From positions 1-11,615 of the forward strand of contig JBHIWP010000174.1 in the NCBI GenBank assembly GCA_041987425.1: a stretch of 11,615 nucleotides of DNA, read 5' to 3'. Positions 1-5,938 of this stretch are shown here, piece by piece; position 1 is the stretch's first letter, and the number at the start of each line of letters is the position of its first letter. Made by a program: the position numbers and the translations under genes. This DNA is from Leptofilum sp041987425. GTDB lineage: Bacteria; Chloroflexota; Anaerolineae; Promineifilales; Promineifilaceae. The notes under the pieces are model-generated. The model searched no databases. It saw only the letters and a list, made by a program, of their open reading frames with translations, and was not told the origin of the DNA.

Positions 1-90
1 GTCCCAGCGCGCGGCGTGGGGGGTGATCTGCTCCTGCACAAAGCTGCGCAGGGCTTCGCGGATCATTTGCTGGTCTTCGGTCAGCAGCAT
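1..90 (-). CDS. Acyl-CoA dehydrogenase, N-terminal fragment (runs off left edge)
   Basis: Only the first 30 codons are present; the gene continues beyond the left edge. The peptide begins MLLTEDQQMIREALRSF and continues with an EQITPHAARWD-like stretch. This is the usual first helix of flavin-dependent acyl-CoA dehydrogenases, which oxidise acyl-CoA thioesters at the alpha-beta bond during fatty-acid or amino-acid catabolism. The ATG is preceded by AAGGAG (99-104) at an 8-base spacing, so the start is well supported. Codons are almost all G/C-ending, like the next two genes to the right. It may follow the SDR gene in one transcript, with a 115-base gap holding an inverted repeat. The subfamily and substrate cannot be judged from 30 residues. 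Confidence 0.8.
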   Translation of the reverse strand, partial: MLLTEDQQMIREALRSFVQEQITPHAARWD

Positions 91-121
91 GGGGGTGTCT
101 CCTTGGTTTTATATCAATAAG

Positions 122-197
122 AGCTGCCAGCGCAGGTGCTTGCTTGGTTTCAATACAAAAAGTATTTGAAGTACTTGTCTATCCTGCGCTGCCAGCT
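122..197. repeat. Intergenic imperfect inverted repeat, Comamonadaceae-style
   Basis: Two 15-base arms, AGCTGCCAGCGCAGG (122-136) and CCTGCGCTGCCAGCT (183-197), are reverse complements at 14 of 15 positions. They enclose an AT-richer 46-base spacer with its own short self-complementary stretches. From memory, AGCTGCCAGCGC-type inverted elements are scattered in intergenic regions of Comamonas, Acidovorax and relatives. It sits between two minus-strand genes and could fold in their transcript. A terminator role is uncertain, because no clean T-tract follows the arms. Confidence 0.55.
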
Positions 198-205
198 ATG
201 CTTTT

Positions 206-868
206 TCAGCCCTTGCAGCGCTCGCCGTTGTAGCGCAGCAGGCCACCCCGGTCCTCCAGGGTCAGCTGGTCGACCGTGTCCAGCATGCCCTGCACGCTGG
301 TCTCGACCGTGATCGGTGCGGCGGCGCCGCCCATCTCGGTCTGCACCCAGCCCGGGTCCATGGCGATCACGGTGGCACCGGGCCACTGCGGCTGGGCGCT
401 GGCCACCACCATGTTCACCGCCGCCTTGCTGACGCGGTACAGCCAGGCATCCGCGTCGGCCAGCGACAGGCGCGACATCTCGCTGCTGATGCAGACCATG
501 GTGCCGCCGGCGGCCTCCACGCCGGGCATGACCTGGGGCAGCACCTGCATGGCGCCCAGCACATTGGTGTGCATGACGCGGTCAAACTGCTCCTGGGTGG
601 GCGGGTGGGAGGCCGTGCCGGCATCCCACACGCCGGCCACATACCAGGCGCAGTCGATCTCCTGGCCGTCCAGCTGCCAGGCCAGGCAGCTGACGCTGGC
701 GGGATCGGCCACATCCACCACCAGCACCTCGGCGCCTTCGGCCCGCAGGGCCTCCCCATCCGCACGTTGGCGCACGGTGGCGATCACGCGGTCGCCGCGC
801 GCCACACAGGCACGCACCAGACCACGGCCAATGCCGCGCGAAGCCCCCACCACCAAGATCACTGCCAT
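206..868 (-). CDS. Short-chain dehydrogenase/reductase (SDR) family oxidoreductase
   Basis: A 220-residue protein with a classical SDR layout. The nucleotide-binding glycine motif GASRGIG is at residues 8-14, and an acidic VDVAD segment lies near 51-55. The usual NAG motif is replaced by VAG near 77-79. A serine-containing strand CISSEMS lies near 127-132, the catalytic YxxxK (Tyr144, Lys148) follows, and PGWVQTEMGG covers the nicotinamide-side loop near 172-181. It should perform an NAD(P)H-dependent carbonyl/alcohol interconversion in the cytoplasm; the substrate is unknown. The internal ATG at 868 is chosen because it opens directly with the first beta strand (MAVILVVGAS) and follows GGGAG. 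The frame stays open to 940, but that extension has no SDR homology. It lies 46 bases after the PPOX gene, probably in the same operon. Base composition matches the left part of the window. Confidence 0.9.
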   Translation of the reverse strand: MAVILVVGASRGIGRGLVRACVARGDRVIATVRQRADGEALRAEGAEVLVVDVADPASVSCLAWQLDGQEIDCAWYVAGVWDAGTASHPPTQEQFDRVMHTNVLGAMQVLPQVMPGVEAAGGTMVCISSEMSRLSLADADAWLYRVSKAAVNMVVASAQPQWPGATVIAMDPGWVQTEMGGAAAPITVETSVQGMLDTVDQLTLEDRGGLLRYNGERCKG

Positions 869-914
869 ACCACTCCCTTTTGCTCGGTTCACGGCCACAC
901 ACGGCGGAACTGGT

Positions 915-1541
915 TCAATCCTGCGCGCGCTCCGCCGCAATCTGCTGCTGGTAGCGCTGCTCCATCGCCGCCTGGCTTTCCGGCGGGGTGTCCAGCCCGA
1001 TCTGCGCGTGGATCATCTGGTTCATGCTGGGCAGGGCCGAGCGTTCCACCTGCGCCTCAGCCTGCCACAGGCGCGAGCGCATCAGCGCCTTGGCGCAGTG
1101 CAGATAGGCTTCGTGCACCCGCACCTCGATCACCAGCTTGGGGGTGAAGTGCGCGCCGGCAAAGTGCCCGGTCCAGGCCGGCTCATCGCGCAGCCGGGCC
1201 GTACCATTGATGCGCAGGGTTTCGTTCACCCCGGGCACCATGAACAGCAGGCCGATGCGCGGGTCGTGCAGCAGGTTGCTCAGGCTGTCCAGTCGGTTGT
1301 TGCCACCGGCATCGGGGATCCACAGGGTCTGGGCATCGTGCACGTGCACAAATCCCGGCGCGCCGCCGCGGGGCGACGCGTCCATCAGCGCCCCGGCGCC
1401 GCCGCCGGTGGCCAGCACGCAAAACGGCGACAGCGCGATGAAGCGCTGGCAGTGCGCATCCAGCGCCGCCTGCTGCTTGCGCAGCGCCCGCTCGGCCGGC
1501 ATGGCGTACAGCTGGCGCAACTGGTCTTCGCCGGTGATCAT
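915..1541 (-). CDS. MSMEG_1061-type FMN-dependent PPOX flavoprotein (pyridoxamine 5'-phosphate oxidase fold)
   Basis: A 208-residue split-barrel flavoprotein. Diagnostic segments are FCVLATGG (40-47), DASPRGGAPGFV (54-65), IPDAGGNNRLDSLSNLL (75-91), the strand PRIGLLFMVPGVNETLRING (94-113) and KLVIEVRVHEAYLHCAKAL (135-153). These match the MSMEG_1061 family, in which the DSLxNLL and GVNETLR segments surround the FMN phosphate. Family members are cytoplasmic and poorly characterised, so a redox or flavin/F420-related role is only inferred. The start ATG (1539-1541) overlaps the TGA of the preceding reading frame as ATGA, a typical translational coupling. The gene lies 46 bases before the SDR gene. 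Codon choice is strongly G/C-ending, unlike genes to the right of about 1,720, so this is the last intact gene of the betaproteobacterial-looking part. Confidence 0.88.
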   Translation of the reverse strand: MITGEDQLRQLYAMPAERALRKQQAALDAHCQRFIALSPFCVLATGGGAGALMDASPRGGAPGFVHVHDAQTLWIPDAGGNNRLDSLSNLLHDPRIGLLFMVPGVNETLRINGTARLRDEPAWTGHFAGAHFTPKLVIEVRVHEAYLHCAKALMRSRLWQAEAQVERSALPSMNQMIHAQIGLDTPPESQAAMEQRYQQQIAAERAQD

Positions 1542-2647
1542 GCGGCGTCCTCGGCCGCGTGCCGGTCCTGGCGGTGGATGGCGCTGTACATTCCCAGGTA
1601 CTCGCGCCAGGAGGGGTCGTACTCCAGCGCCAGTGCGGCGTCCAGACCCGGGGCGTGCTCGGCCGCCAGCTCGCCCAGCACCGGCTCGCCGGTGAGCTGG
1701 TTCCACAGCGTCAGCGTCGAACGATCATACATCAGCTTGTTGCTGCGGAAGAGAAAGCCGGAGGAGCCGAAGGTGTAGGTGGCTTCGTTGCCGTCCAGGT
1801 CGGTAGAACGGCCGTCGTAGGCAACGGCTGCGCCGCAGAGCGTACAGTATGCCAGGGACAGCGGTACGCCGCCTACCACGTCGTTGGCCATCTCGTGCCA
1901 GTCTAAAATACGCAGCGGGTAGGCCCGGGCGTCGCCATTGATGGCAATGCCAAAGACCGGTTCCCACGGCTCCAAATAATCAGCTTCGCTGGCAGGCAGC
2001 ATATTGGGGTTATCCAGCGCCGGAATGCCGTCCAGCACCACGCCTCCCCACTGAATCTCCTCCACGCGAATTTTAGAAGGATGTTTGTCCAGTAAAAAAA
2101 GGCCAAAGTAGTTGTCGATTCCGGCCAGCAGGCGGCCTTTCCAGCTGGTGAATCCCGGCGGTGGGGTGAGGTCTGTGCTGCCGTACCAGCTCACCCAGCC
2201 GCCCCAATCGCCGCCAAAGCTCTGTCCGCTTAACCTCTCCAGGCTTTCAACGATCGTGGTAGCGTCCAGGGTTTGAATGAGGCCTATTTGCCGGGCGCGC
2301 ACCAGCTCAATGAGCACGGAGACAAAGCGTTGATCGTTTGCGGCCAAAATCCGGTCCAGGGCGGCCTGCGCCTCACTGTCCGTACCTTCGCTCAGATGAA
2401 ACAGCAGCGACTGAGCTTCTTCGTCATCAACGGGAGTATTATCTACTTCAGAAGCCTCCATCGCGGCTGCCGCATCTGACTCATTTTCATTTTCTTGTGC
2501 TTCAGCTTCCGCAGTTGGGCTTTCTTCATCTTCTTCTGGCGGTGTGCTAGTAACGGCCGTTGGCGTAGCATCTTGTGCCGGAGCGGACCCACATGCCGCC
2601 AACAAGGTAAGCAATACAAATAGGGAAATTGCGCGCAAAACGGTCAT
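1538..2647 (-). CDS. DUF3179 lipoprotein, C-terminally truncated and fused to a foreign tail
   Basis: A 369-residue frame. Residues 1-19 form a lipoprotein signal with lipobox LAAC (Cys19), so the protein should be membrane-anchored outside the cytoplasm. Residues 20-78 are a T/P/E/N/D-rich linker. The conserved DUF3179 part follows: RVEEIQWGGVVLDGIPALDNP (194-214), GIAINGDARAYPLRILDWHE (233-252), the CTLC pair (Cys268, Cys271), FGSSGFLFRSNKLMYDR (293-309) and TLWNQLTGEPV (313-323). After about residue 328 the family's usual C-terminal region is absent. An unrelated 41-residue tail (from AEHAPGLDAA to AAEDAA) takes its place, with G/C-ending codons, and it overlaps the PPOX gene as ATGA. I read this as two genes joined at about 1,660-1,720. 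Start: AAAGGAG lies 7 bases before the ATG, and upstream in-frame codons extend beyond the promoter. The function of DUF3179 is unknown. Confidence 0.75.
   Translation of the reverse strand: MTVLRAISLFVLLTLLAACGSAPAQDATPTAVTSTPPEEDEESPTAEAEAQENENESDAAAAMEASEVDNTPVDDEEAQSLLFHLSEGTDSEAQAALDRILAANDQRFVSVLIELVRARQIGLIQTLDATTIVESLERLSGQSFGGDWGGWVSWYGSTDLTPPPGFTSWKGRLLAGIDNYFGLFLLDKHPSKIRVEEIQWGGVVLDGIPALDNPNMLPASEADYLEPWEPVFGIAINGDARAYPLRILDWHEMANDVVGGVPLSLAYCTLCGAAVAYDGRSTDLDGNEATYTFGSSGFLFRSNKLMYDRSTLTLWNQLTGEPVLGELAAEHAPGLDAALALEYDPSWREYLGMYSAIHRQDRHAAEDAA
1660..1720. other. Probable junction between betaproteobacterial-like and Chloroflexota-like DNA
   Basis: Right of here the reading frame encodes recognisable DUF3179 sequence up to TLWNQLTGEPV. 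Left of here the same frame encodes an unrelated tail coupled to a Comamonadaceae-like operon. The ACGGCCGT palindrome is frequent to the right (first copy at 1,808) and absent to the left. The exact base cannot be fixed by eye, because DUF3179 codons just right of the seam are also GC-rich. Confidence 0.6.
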
Positions 2648-2678
2648 GGCTTTGCTCCTTTGGCGTTTAGTTTTAAGC

Positions 2679-2707
2679 AGTATAGCAAGAGTTTGGGCGG
2701 GAAAACG
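2679..2707 (-). promoter_or_regulatory. Extended -10 promoter for the DUF3179 lipoprotein gene
   Basis: On the minus strand TGCTATACT gives an extended -10 (TATACT at 2679-2684, TGC at 2685-2687). A start near 2,672 would leave about 25 bases of leader containing AAAGGAG. The -35 position (about 2702-2707, CGTTTT) is a poor match and overlaps a copy of the ACGGCCGT palindrome (2705-2712). Confidence 0.5.
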
Positions 2708-2756
2708 GCCGTTTAGCAACGTGTAATCATTTGGTAATGTGCCTGTAACCTGGCAA

Positions 2757-2789
2757 CAAAAAAGGACGATCTGCCAGGCAAATCGTCCT
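2757..2789 (-). terminator. Intrinsic terminator after the CBM48-like gene
   Basis: An 8-bp perfect stem, AGGACGAT (2763-2770) with ATCGTCCT (2782-2789), has an inner TGC/GCA pairing in the loop. On the minus strand it is followed directly by a T-run (the A-run 2758-2763 on the plus strand). It lies 26 bases past the stop codon of the CBM48-like gene. Confidence 0.85.
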
Positions 2790-2815
2790 CTTATCACACT
2801 GTTGGTGCTGCTTGC

Positions 2816-3109
2816 TTAAGCTTCAGTGGAAATAACGCTGTTCTCGCTGCCATGTTCGTTGGCCCAATAGGCATCGGCGGCTTCATCGTTTTGCCATTCC
2901 TGGCCATCAACTAGATAGCGGAATTGAAACTTAGATGCTTTGGGCAGGCGGACTTTCGCACGGAAGGGGCCATCTTTAACTTGCTTCATTTCAATGGGTT
3001 CCCAGCCATTGTGCTCAGAGACCAGTGCTACCTGGTCGGCATTTTCTACATTAACTTCAAACGTGACTTCACATTCGTCCTTTGTCTTAAAGAACTTTTT
3101 CTTCAACAT
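2816..3109 (-). CDS. CBM48-like (isoamylase early-set / glycogen-binding) small protein
   Basis: A 97-residue protein consisting of one beta-sandwich domain. It has the pattern VTFEVNVENADQVALVSEHNGWEPIEM, then FRAKVRLPKASKFQFRYLVDGQEWQNDEAADAYWANEHGSENSVI. This order (strand, xxxFNxW-like HNGWEP turn, FxYxVDGxEWxND) is typical of the E-set/CBM48 domain of glycogen-branching enzymes and AMPK beta subunits. Stand-alone versions exist, and their role is presumed to be binding of alpha-glucan. No catalytic module or signal peptide is present, so it should be cytoplasmic. The ATG at 3109 is chosen because GGAGG lies 10 bases upstream. The open frame extends to 3211, but that extension would overlap the leader hairpin. 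The gene has its own promoter and terminator, so it is probably monocistronic. Confidence 0.85.
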   Translation of the reverse strand: MLKKKFFKTKDECEVTFEVNVENADQVALVSEHNGWEPIEMKQVKDGPFRAKVRLPKASKFQFRYLVDGQEWQNDEAADAYWANEHGSENSVISTEA

Positions 3110-3216
3110 AAGAGATATACCTCCAAAAATATATGTTCCGTTTGGAACGCTGAGTGCATTGTTAACTACAATCGTACGATTTACACGAGGAGGCAGCCTT
3201 TTTGCTGCCAAAACAG
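3110..3216 (-). promoter_or_regulatory. Structured ~107-base 5' leader of the CBM48-like gene
   Basis: The leader inferred from the promoter contains three self-complementary elements. The first is GGCAGC (3192-3197) paired with GCTGCC (3204-3209) around a 6-base loop near the 5' end. The second is the 12-base perfect palindrome AATCGTACGATT (3170-3181). The third is GTTCC (3135-3139) with GGAAC (3144-3148), just upstream of the GGAGG ribosome site. No known riboswitch consensus was recognised. A regulatory role is inference from structure and position. Confidence 0.4.
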
Positions 3217-3222
3217 CGGTGG

Positions 3223-3250
3223 ATTATAAAGAATATAGTTGATAAGTCAA
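3223..3250 (-). promoter_or_regulatory. Sigma-70-type promoter of the CBM48-like gene
   Basis: On the minus strand the -35 is TTGACT (3245-3250) and the -10 is a consensus TATAAT (3223-3228), separated by 16 bases in an AT-rich region. Transcription would start near 3,216. This is the best promoter match in the window. Confidence 0.75.
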
Positions 3251-3289
3251 GTATTTTCGCCGTACTCGCGCAAAAATATATCTTTTAGC

Positions 3290-4507
3290 CTAAAATTGGG
3301 TGCGCACTTTAGATTTTGGTGGGGCCGAGGTGAGGAAGTCACGGGCAAAGCGTTCGTTGTAATCGTTGATGAGGTGCTGAATACGGCCGTAGTCGGGCGA
3401 AGCCACCAGCAGTCCAGCGTGATGCTTCTTAGGCAGCCGCCACACGATCTCCGGATCGTTATACGCTGATAAGTCGGGCTGTTCTTGCTGAGCCAGGCAA
3501 ATGATGAGCCCGGCATGGTCATGGCGCGGCGTTGGTGGTCGGTATGCCTCACGTCGCACGCTGGCCAGGTCAATACGGGCGGCTTCCTGCCACAGCACGA
3601 TCCCCGTTGCGGCCTCGACCAACCGGTCGATATTGGCACCGCCCACGCGCGCGGCCGTTTCCAGGAAGTAAAAACGGCCGTCGGCCTCTGCCTGGATAAA
3701 TTCGGTATGCGCCACGCCGCGTACCTGGTGCAAAACGCGCATTAAGTTTTCATTGGCGGCAAGAAGCGCCCGGTTGCTTTCACCGTCGCGCGACAGAGTG
3801 CGGGTGTTAAAGATACCGCCTCCGGTCGTAACGGCCAGTGGTGGCGTGCCATACTGGCTGGCAATGGCAAAAATCACCTCTTTTTCCCAAATTAGCGAAT
3901 CAACATGGCAGACGTTGCCCGTTACAAATTGTTCCAGCAGGTAAAACGAGCGCTGGTCACCCAGTTCATTTATCGCTTGCCAGACGGCGTCGGCGTCGTG
4001 CAGCTTGCGGATGCCGACCGCGCCTGCCTCGAACCGGGGCTTAAGTACCCAGGGGGCTGGGACCCGCTGCAAAAAGGCGTTGAGTTCATTGTTGTTGAAG
4101 ACGGCCGTAAATTCCGGTACCAACACCCCCTCATCCCGCGCCTGCACCCGCATAGCCAGCTTGTCGCGAAAGTGGCGGGCGGTGGTTTCGCCCATGCCCG
4201 GGATGCGCAAATGCTCGCGCAGTGAAGCGGCCGTGGCCACGTCATAATCGTCCAATGCCACAATTCGGTCTATTTTCTCCGTCCGGGCCAGGTAACTGAC
4301 GGCATTAGTGATATCCGGCTGTTTCGACAAATCTGGCATGATAAACCGTTCCGCAATTGCTTCCATGGGCCAGTCGGAGTGGTGTGCGGCTTCTTCGGCC
4401 GCTAACAGCAGCACCCGGGCCCCCTGACGGCTGGCCTCCAGCAAATAAGGAATGCCTTTGCATTCACTGGCCAAAGCCAGAATGGTGATGGTCTGATTTT
4501 GGGACAT
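3290..4507 (-). CDS. ATP-grasp domain protein (carboxylate-amine/thiol ligase-like)
   Basis: A 405-residue cytoplasmic ATP-grasp enzyme. The N-terminal Rossmann-like preATP-grasp domain (8-100) starts TITILALASECKGIPYLLEA and includes RIVALDDYDV. The ATP-grasp core follows, with GMGETTARHFRDKLAMR (104-120), VLKPRFEAGAVGIRKL (154-169, nucleotide-binding Lys156), LEQFVTGNVCHVDSL (191-205), and EFIQAEADGRFYFLETAARVGGANI (269-293). The last segment supplies the Mg-binding acidic pair Glu269/Glu283 and Asn292. Such enzymes activate a carboxylate as acyl-phosphate and ligate it to an amine or thiol. The particular substrate cannot be read from the sequence. The ATG at 4507 has GGAG 7 bases upstream; an upstream TTG at 4522 has no better site and is not used. 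A possible -10 (TACAAT, 4549-4554) lies upstream. The gene appears to stand alone. Confidence 0.85.
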   Translation of the reverse strand: MSQNQTITILALASECKGIPYLLEASRQGARVLLLAAEEAAHHSDWPMEAIAERFIMPDLSKQPDITNAVSYLARTEKIDRIVALDDYDVATAASLREHLRIPGMGETTARHFRDKLAMRVQARDEGVLVPEFTAVFNNNELNAFLQRVPAPWVLKPRFEAGAVGIRKLHDADAVWQAINELGDQRSFYLLEQFVTGNVCHVDSLIWEKEVIFAIASQYGTPPLAVTTGGGIFNTRTLSRDGESNRALLAANENLMRVLHQVRGVAHTEFIQAEADGRFYFLETAARVGGANIDRLVEAATGIVLWQEAARIDLASVRREAYRPPTPRHDHAGLIICLAQQEQPDLSAYNDPEIVWRLPKKHHAGLLVASPDYGRIQHLINDYNERFARDFLTSAPPKSKVRTQF

Positions 4508-4548
4508 GGTTTTTCTCCGCAAGCATAGGGGATAATATTACACGCTTC

Positions 4549-4576
4549 ATTGTACATGCATTCCCCACAACACAAA
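4549..4576 (-). promoter_or_regulatory. Possible promoter of the ATP-grasp gene
   Basis: On the minus strand TACAAT (4549-4554) is a good -10. The -35 position 16 bases further up reads TTTGTG (4571-4576), a weak match. It would give a leader of about 35 bases with a GGAG ribosome site. This is a tentative call. Confidence 0.35.
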
Positions 4577-4610
4577 AGTTATCGAAGGTCCCTGATTGTC
4601 ACGTAAATAC

Positions 4611-4775
4611 ATGCTAACTGTTTTGCGTGATGGACTATTATGGAACGGCAAAGCAAAAATCTTGGCTGCTGAACGTTAAACCTCACTGTCTGCCTTGCTA
4701 GCCGAAACGCCAGAAGAAATTGTAGCTAAATCTGATAGATACAAGATAGCCAGGATGCTCAAAACAGCAAGCTAA
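4611..4775 (+). pseudogene. Degraded ribbon-helix-helix (VapB/CopG-type) antitoxin remnant
   Basis: One plus-strand frame reads MLTVLRDGLLWNGKAKILAAER, then an in-frame TAA (4677-4679), then TSLSALLAETPEEIVAKSDRY and KIARMLKTAS before TAA (4773-4775). The pattern KAKILAAERxTSLSALLAExxEEIVAKSDRYKIAR resembles the helix-helix and tail region of VapB-like ribbon-helix-helix antitoxins, with the stop replacing the residue between the two helices. The N-terminal strand region looks scrambled, probably by small indels. No toxin gene follows, because the downstream DNA is the opposite-strand rnz gene. This is the only gene-like sequence on the plus strand and it fills most of the 297-base gap. The call rests on pattern recall, not a search. 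Confidence 0.45.
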
Positions 4776-4804
4776 ACTTTAATTGAGAGGCCCTGCAACC
4801 CGCG

Positions 4805-5749
4805 CTAGCTTTCCTTTCTTACTTTTTCTGCGCCGGTCCGCGTAATTTGGAAGTGATCAAAGTCCCGCGCGACATAGGTGTTGGGGAAAATAGCTTGTGC
4901 TTGCTGGCGGACGACACGGCCGCTATACCGACGCGATACATGCGTCAGGATTAAGGTGTTGACGTTGGCTTCTTTAGCCAGCCGGGCCGCTTGCGTGGCC
5001 GTCATATGGCCAAACTGGCGTGCCAGTTCTGCATCTTCCTCCAGATAAGTCGCCTCAATGACCAGGGCATGGGCATTCTGGCAGATGGGCAGCAGTTCTT
5101 CTACACGCCCCACGTCCCCGATATGTACATACTTGGTACCGGGCAGGGCCTCACCCAATACATCTTCTGGGCGGATGATACGGCCGTCGGCCAATGTTAC
5201 CGTCTCACCACGCACCAACTGCGCCCGTTCCGGGCCGAAGGGCACGCCCATCATGGCTGCTTTTTCTGCCAGAAACGGACGGTGAGGCTGCTCTTCAAAC
5301 AAGAAGCCAAAACAACCTGGCCCACGATGCTGCACCGGGAAAGCTGTGAGGGCAAACTTATCATCGGCAAAAATAATACCGGGCTCCACAGGGTTTAGCT
5401 CAATATGCAGGGGGGAACGGCCGTTGGGAAACACGACCCGAAATAGGAGGTCAGAAACCCTGCTCAGCGTGCTTTGGCCTGCATAAATATCAACCCGCTC
5501 CATATTTTCCCATCGACCTAATGTAGAAACAAAGCCCCCAAGCCCCAAAATGTGATCCAGATGACCATGGGTCAAAAGAACCTTATCGAGTCGCTTAAAT
5601 CCCAGCCCACTGCGCAATATCTGGCGTTGAGTCCCCTCGCCACAGTCAATTAAAAAACGATGCTCACGATATAAAACCATATGAGCCGATAAGCCACGAT
5701 GCACAGAAGGGGCGGACGCCGAAGTACCTAAAAAAATAAGTTCAAACAT
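4805..5749 (-). CDS. rnz: Ribonuclease Z (tRNA 3'-end processing endonuclease)
   Basis: A 314-residue metallo-beta-lactamase-fold nuclease, close to the usual short-form RNase Z length. It opens MFELIFLGTSASAPSVHRG, as expected. Zinc ligands are visible in HGHLDH (His61, His63, Asp65, His66), VQHRGPGCFGF (His141), GDVGR (Asp212) and LTHVSRRY (His270). The motif GHMTATQAA (His248) corresponds to the catalytic-side HST/HMT motif. The GVPFGPERAQLVRGE segment (168-182) corresponds to the tRNA-recognition arm region. The enzyme cuts precursor tRNAs after the discriminator base so that CCA can be added. No ribosome-binding site precedes the ATG. TACAAT lies only 6 bases before it on the minus strand, suggesting a leaderless message, although no clear -35 is present. 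A terminator separates it from the upstream sugar transferase gene. Confidence 0.95.
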   Translation of the reverse strand: MFELIFLGTSASAPSVHRGLSAHMVLYREHRFLIDCGEGTQRQILRSGLGFKRLDKVLLTHGHLDHILGLGGFVSTLGRWENMERVDIYAGQSTLSRVSDLLFRVVFPNGRSPLHIELNPVEPGIIFADDKFALTAFPVQHRGPGCFGFLFEEQPHRPFLAEKAAMMGVPFGPERAQLVRGETVTLADGRIIRPEDVLGEALPGTKYVHIGDVGRVEELLPICQNAHALVIEATYLEEDAELARQFGHMTATQAARLAKEANVNTLILTHVSRRYSGRVVRQQAQAIFPNTYVARDFDHFQITRTGAEKVRKES

Positions 5750-5801
5750 AAGGCTATTGTAACGGGGAAAAAGTAAATAGGGGATAGCGATTTAAGAAAT
5801 G

Positions 5802-5838
5802 CAAAAAGAAACCCCTCGGCACGATACGTACCGAGGGG
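5802..5838 (-). terminator. Intrinsic terminator after the sugar transferase gene
   Basis: A strong hairpin: CCCCTCGG (5812-5819) pairs perfectly with CCGAGGGG (5831-5838), with a further ACG/CGT pairing inside the loop. On the minus strand it is followed by TTTCTTTTT (5803-5811). It lies about 100 bases past the stop codon of the sugar transferase gene and before rnz. Confidence 0.88.
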
Positions 5839-5938
5839 CCTAGAAGGAGGTAAATGTTGCTATATTTTCACACAAATTGCCAATGCGTATCACTACTACC
5901 TGGCAATGAAGATGGCTTTTTAAGCGAAGAGGGTAACT

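Noticed and set aside
276..1778. A 500-codon plus-strand open frame across the left part
   Set aside because: It is a frame shadow of GC-rich minus-strand genes (SDR, PPOX). Its translation is low-complexity Arg/Ala/Gly/Pro with no domain, while both opposite-strand genes have clear family motifs.
2648..2797. N-terminal extension of the DUF3179 frame up to 2797
   Set aside because: The extension would run through the upstream terminator and promoter. The lipoprotein signal beginning at 2647 with AAAGGAG upstream is the natural start.
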